Positions 14,021 to 16,697 of a DNA stretch of 16,697 nt are shown one piece after another. The notes below the pieces were generated by a model. It was not told the DNA's origin. It ran no database searches and saw nothing but the letters and a program-made list of their open reading frames with translations. Position numbers and translations under genes: made by a program. Positions within the stretch are counted from its first letter, which is position 1; each line of letters opens with the position of its first letter. The DNA is from Alphaproteobacteria bacterium (GTDB taxonomy: Bacteria; Pseudomonadota; Alphaproteobacteria; Puniceispirillales; Puniceispirillaceae). The stretch is from positions 1 to 16,697 of the forward strand of contig WTJO01000027.1 of NCBI GenBank assembly GCA_011524805.1, written 5' to 3'.

Positions 14021-15442
14021 ATGCGCGCGACAAAAATTGTTGCTACTCTGGGACCGTCATCTTCTGATGAAGCGCAAATCGCCGCCCTGTCTTCTGCAGG
14101 TGCAAATGTGTTCAGGCTGAATTTTTCCCATGGCACACATGATGAACATAAAGCCCGTATTGCGGCTATTCGTGCCATTGAGGCTGAAACTGGCAAGCCT
14201 GTCGGCATTATTGCCGATTTGCAGGGGCCAAAATATAGGATCGGGTCTGTATCTTCTGTGATAGACTGTGAGCAGGGGGCAGAGATCTGTTTTGCTCTGC
14301 CATCAAATATGGAACAGGCACAGACAGACCATCCAGATGTTCAGGCTGTTATTCCCCTGCCGCATGACGATATTTTTGCCGCGATAATGCCAAAGGCGCG
14401 GCTTTTGATGGATGATGGCAAACTTGGTCTGACGGTAACCTCTGTAAAGGACGGAATCTTTATTGCCAGAACAGATAATAGAGGCAGAATTTCCAGCAAA
14501 AAAGGGGTTAATCTGCCAGATACTGCGCTTGATATTACCCCGCTTACCAGCAAAGATAGAGATGATCTGGCCTTTGCCCTGAAAGCAGGTGTGGATTTCA
14601 TCGCGCTGTCTTTTGTGCAACGGGCAAAAGATGTGATAGAAGCCAAAACGCTTATCGGCAAGCAGGCGCAGATCATTGCCAAAATCGAAAAGCCGATGGC
14701 ACTGAAAGAAATTGACGATATAATTTCTGCAACTGACGCTGTGATGGTGGCACGTGGCGATTTGGGCGTAGAACTGCCTGCCCCGCTTGTGCCGTCAATC
14801 CAGAAAAATCTGGTTGCAAAATGCCGGCGTGTGGGCAAGCCCGTAATCGTGGCAACACAGATGCTGGAAAGCATGATAAATGCACCTTCGCCAACACGTG
14901 CCGAAGCTTCGGATGTAGCAGGGGCAGTATTTGACGGGGCTGATGCGGTGATGCTGTCTGCTGAAACAGCCGCAGGACAGTATCCGGTTGAATCTGTTAG
15001 CATGATGGCTGCGATAGCAAGTGCCGCAGAAGAACATATTGCGCTATATCCGCATGACGGGCCAGCCCGCATGGATGTCGAAAGCTCTGTCTATCATGCG
15101 GTGGCAGAAGCGGCTGTCAGGCTGGCTGAAACGATAGATGCCTGTGCGATTATTGCGTTTACAGCATCAGGTAATACGGCTGTCAGGTTGGCACGTGAAC
15201 GCCCAAAGCGGCCAATTTTGGTGCTATCGCCATCAGTTGCGGTTGAACGCCAGCTTTCGGTGCTATGGGGCACACAAAGCTGTCATCAGGCAGAATCAAG
15301 CTATGAAGATGCGGTCAATGAAGCTGTCCAGCAGGTATATGACCGCAAGCTGGGTTCAACAGGCCAGTCTATTGTGCTGGTATCGGGCATGCCTTTTGGT
15401 CTTGCCGGCACAACCAATGCCTTGCGCGTTGTCAATCTGTGA
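14021..15442 (+). CDS. pyk: pyruvate kinase
   Basis: Transfers phosphate from phosphoenolpyruvate to ADP, the last glycolytic step. The 473 residues fit bacterial type II/I enzymes. Visible residues are Arg32 with NFSHG (34-38), the B-domain start after DLQGPKYRIG (67-75), Lys221 and Glu223 in KIEKP and Asp247 in ARGDLGVE. ATQMLESM (278-285) and the AEASDVAGAVFDGADAVMLS region (294-313) follow. The C-terminal regulatory domain has the TASGNTAV motif (381-388). A clear AGGAG at 14011-14015 precedes the ATG. It starts 47 bp after the MFS gene and is followed after ten bases by an ABC transporter gene, an association that looks positional rather than metabolic. Confidence 0.98.
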   Translation: MRATKIVATLGPSSSDEAQIAALSSAGANVFRLNFSHGTHDEHKARIAAIRAIEAETGKPVGIIADLQGPKYRIGSVSSVIDCEQGAEICFALPSNMEQAQTDHPDVQAVIPLPHDDIFAAIMPKARLLMDDGKLGLTVTSVKDGIFIARTDNRGRISSKKGVNLPDTALDITPLTSKDRDDLAFALKAGVDFIALSFVQRAKDVIEAKTLIGKQAQIIAKIEKPMALKEIDDIISATDAVMVARGDLGVELPAPLVPSIQKNLVAKCRRVGKPVIVATQMLESMINAPSPTRAEASDVAGAVFDGADAVMLSAETAAGQYPVESVSMMAAIASAAEEHIALYPHDGPARMDVESSVYHAVAEAAVRLAETIDACAIIAFTASGNTAVRLARERPKRPILVLSPSVAVERQLSVLWGTQSCHQAESSYEDAVNEAVQQVYDRKLGSTGQSIVLVSGMPFGLAGTTNALRVVNL

Positions 15443-15452
15443 TGATGGAGAT

Positions 15453-16697
15453 ATGGCGCAGATGAAACAGACATCTCGACAGGGTTATTTGCTGGAAGCA
15501 CGAAAGGTTAGTAAATCTTTCGGTGACTTTACAGCGAATGACGGGATTGATTTTGCAATCCGCCCCGGTGAGATATTGGCGCTGTTAGGCGAAAATGGGG
15601 CTGGCAAATCCACCTTTGTAAAAATGATTTATGGCCTGTTAAGGCCAGACAGTGGCGGGTTTTTCTGGCAGTCCGAGCCATTATCCCTGTCCAGCCCCCA
15701 GCAGGCGCGCGAAATGGGCATTGGCATGGTGTTTCAGCATTTCTCACTGTTCGAGATGCTGACTGTGGCCGAAAATATCGAGCTTGCGCTTCAAGGCGCC
15801 CACGACAGAAGCAGGCTGGCCGAGCTGATTATCGAGAAATCAACCGCCTATGGGATTCCGCTTGACCCTGATAGTCTGGTGGCAGATTTATCTGTAAGCC
15901 AGAGGCAACGCGTAGAGATATTGCGCTGTCTGCTGCAAAACCCCAAATTGCTGATTATGGATGAGCCTACTTCGGTGCTGACACCACAAGAGGCAAACCA
16001 GCTGTTTGATGTGATAGAACAGCTTGCCAGTTCTGGCTGTGCGGTGCTGTTTATCTCTCACAAACTTGACGAGGTGAAGCGGCTAACCAAGCGTGCGGTG
16101 ATTTTACGGGGTGGCCGCAAAGTAGCTGATGTAGATAGCAAAAAACAGAGCGCTGGCGAGCTTGCTGCGCTGATGGTCGGAGATGAGGTTGCCCATATCA
16201 AACGCCAGTCTGCGCCGAAACAGAGCCTGCCGCGTCTTAGTATAACCTCTCTGAGCCGCCCTGCCGAAGGGCCCTTTAATGTTGCTCTCAAACAGATAGA
16301 CATGATTGTCAATCAGGGCGAAATTCTGGGTATTGCCGGTATCGCAGGTAATGGTCAGACAGAATTGATGGATGCCCTTACAGGCGAATGGACAGATAGA
16401 AACGCCGACATGTCTATCATGCTTCATCGTGATGATCAGCAAGATATTGAGCTTGGCAGAGCAGGGCCTGCAGAGCGCCGCAAGGCAGGGGTCGGGTTTG
16501 TGCCAGAAGAGCGCAATGGCCATGCTGCGATCGGCGAGTTCAGCCTGTCGGAAAATGCCCTGCTAACAACCCATCATATTAGACAGGCCAGCCGCTATGA
16601 TCTGGTAAATGACTCGTTCTGTCATCAATTTTCAGAGCAGGTGACATCTAATTTTGATGTGCGTCTGCCTGCAAAAAACCCGCAAGCCAGCCAGCTT
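15453..16697 (+). CDS. ABC importer ATPase of the BmpA/nucleoside (YufO-like) type, 3'-truncated
   Basis: An uninterrupted frame of 415 codons runs from 15453 off the window end. It is a double-domain ATPase like those of sugar and purine-nucleoside importers paired with a BmpA-type lipoprotein. The first domain has Walker A GENGAGKST (46-54), Q-loop Gln95, signature LSVSQRQ (146-152), Walker B LLIMDE (166-171) and switch His203. The second domain has a degenerate Walker A (GIAGNGQTEL) and then GFVPEERNGH, both typical of this family, where only one site hydrolyses ATP. The signature lacks the usual second glycine (Ser149). The ATG at 15453 is only two bases from GGAG; the in-frame ATG at 15462, eleven bases away, is an equally good start. 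Permease genes are expected beyond the window. Confidence 0.92.
   Translation, partial: MAQMKQTSRQGYLLEARKVSKSFGDFTANDGIDFAIRPGEILALLGENGAGKSTFVKMIYGLLRPDSGGFFWQSEPLSLSSPQQAREMGIGMVFQHFSLFEMLTVAENIELALQGAHDRSRLAELIIEKSTAYGIPLDPDSLVADLSVSQRQRVEILRCLLQNPKLLIMDEPTSVLTPQEANQLFDVIEQLASSGCAVLFISHKLDEVKRLTKRAVILRGGRKVADVDSKKQSAGELAALMVGDEVAHIKRQSAPKQSLPRLSITSLSRPAEGPFNVALKQIDMIVNQGEILGIAGIAGNGQTELMDALTGEWTDRNADMSIMLHRDDQQDIELGRAGPAERRKAGVGFVPEERNGHAAIGEFSLSENALLTTHHIRQASRYDLVNDSFCHQFSEQVTSNFDVRLPAKNPQASQL

Noticed and set aside
14341..15072. Long (243-codon) minus-strand frame within pyruvate kinase
   Set aside because: Low-complexity Ser/Ala/Ile composition is the usual antisense shadow of a conserved gene; pyk motifs are intact on the + strand.
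16058..16523. Minus-strand frames within the ABC ATPase region
   Set aside because: The + strand has a single uninterrupted ATPase frame with all nucleotide-binding motifs, so these are shadows.

Overview
The window looks like chromosomal DNA of an alphaproteobacterium with roughly balanced base composition. The gene families and the quaternary-amine metabolism resemble marine lineages such as SAR116 or relatives. That placement is an inference from protein style, not from a marker gene. No rRNA, tRNA, insertion sequence, phage gene or CRISPR array was seen.

Layout. (1) 1-2406, + strand: the 3' part of guaB (IMP dehydrogenase) and complete guaA (GMP synthase), the two last steps to GMP. (2) 2496-2846, + strand: a small DUF3147-type membrane protein, convergent with (3) 2896-4023, - strand: a class V PLP aminotransferase. 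This is divergent, across a 265-bp regulatory region rich in short repeats, from (4) 4289-6000, + strand: an aspartate/glutamate racemase-family protein, a 79-aa membrane protein, a DUF1428 protein and an SMR-family exporter. (5) 6013-12476, - strand: a tight five-gene operon. (6) 12714-13973, + strand: an MFS transporter divergent from that operon. (7) 14021-16697, + strand: pyruvate kinase, then the start of a BmpA/nucleoside-type ABC importer ATPase cut by the window edge.

The centre of interest is the five-gene operon. In transcription order it encodes a BKACE-family beta-keto acid cleavage enzyme (likely dehydrocarnitine cleavage), an L-carnitine dehydrogenase fused to a hotdog thioesterase, an acyl-CoA dehydrogenase, a single-chain ADP-forming acyl-CoA synthetase, and a CaiD-like crotonobetainyl-CoA hydratase. 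Read as a pathway: gamma-butyrobetaine is activated to its CoA ester, oxidised to crotonobetainyl-CoA and hydrated to L-carnitinyl-CoA. Free L-carnitine is then oxidised to 3-dehydrocarnitine, cleaved with acetyl-CoA to betainyl-CoA plus acetoacetate, and betainyl-CoA is hydrolysed to glycine betaine. The lower half (dehydrogenase, BKACE, thioesterase) is established biochemistry in other bacteria. Its combination with an aerobic upper half that uses an ADP-forming synthetase, and the absence of a CaiB-type CoA-transferase, are the least ordinary features. The divergent MFS gene is a candidate transporter for the pathway substrate, by position only.
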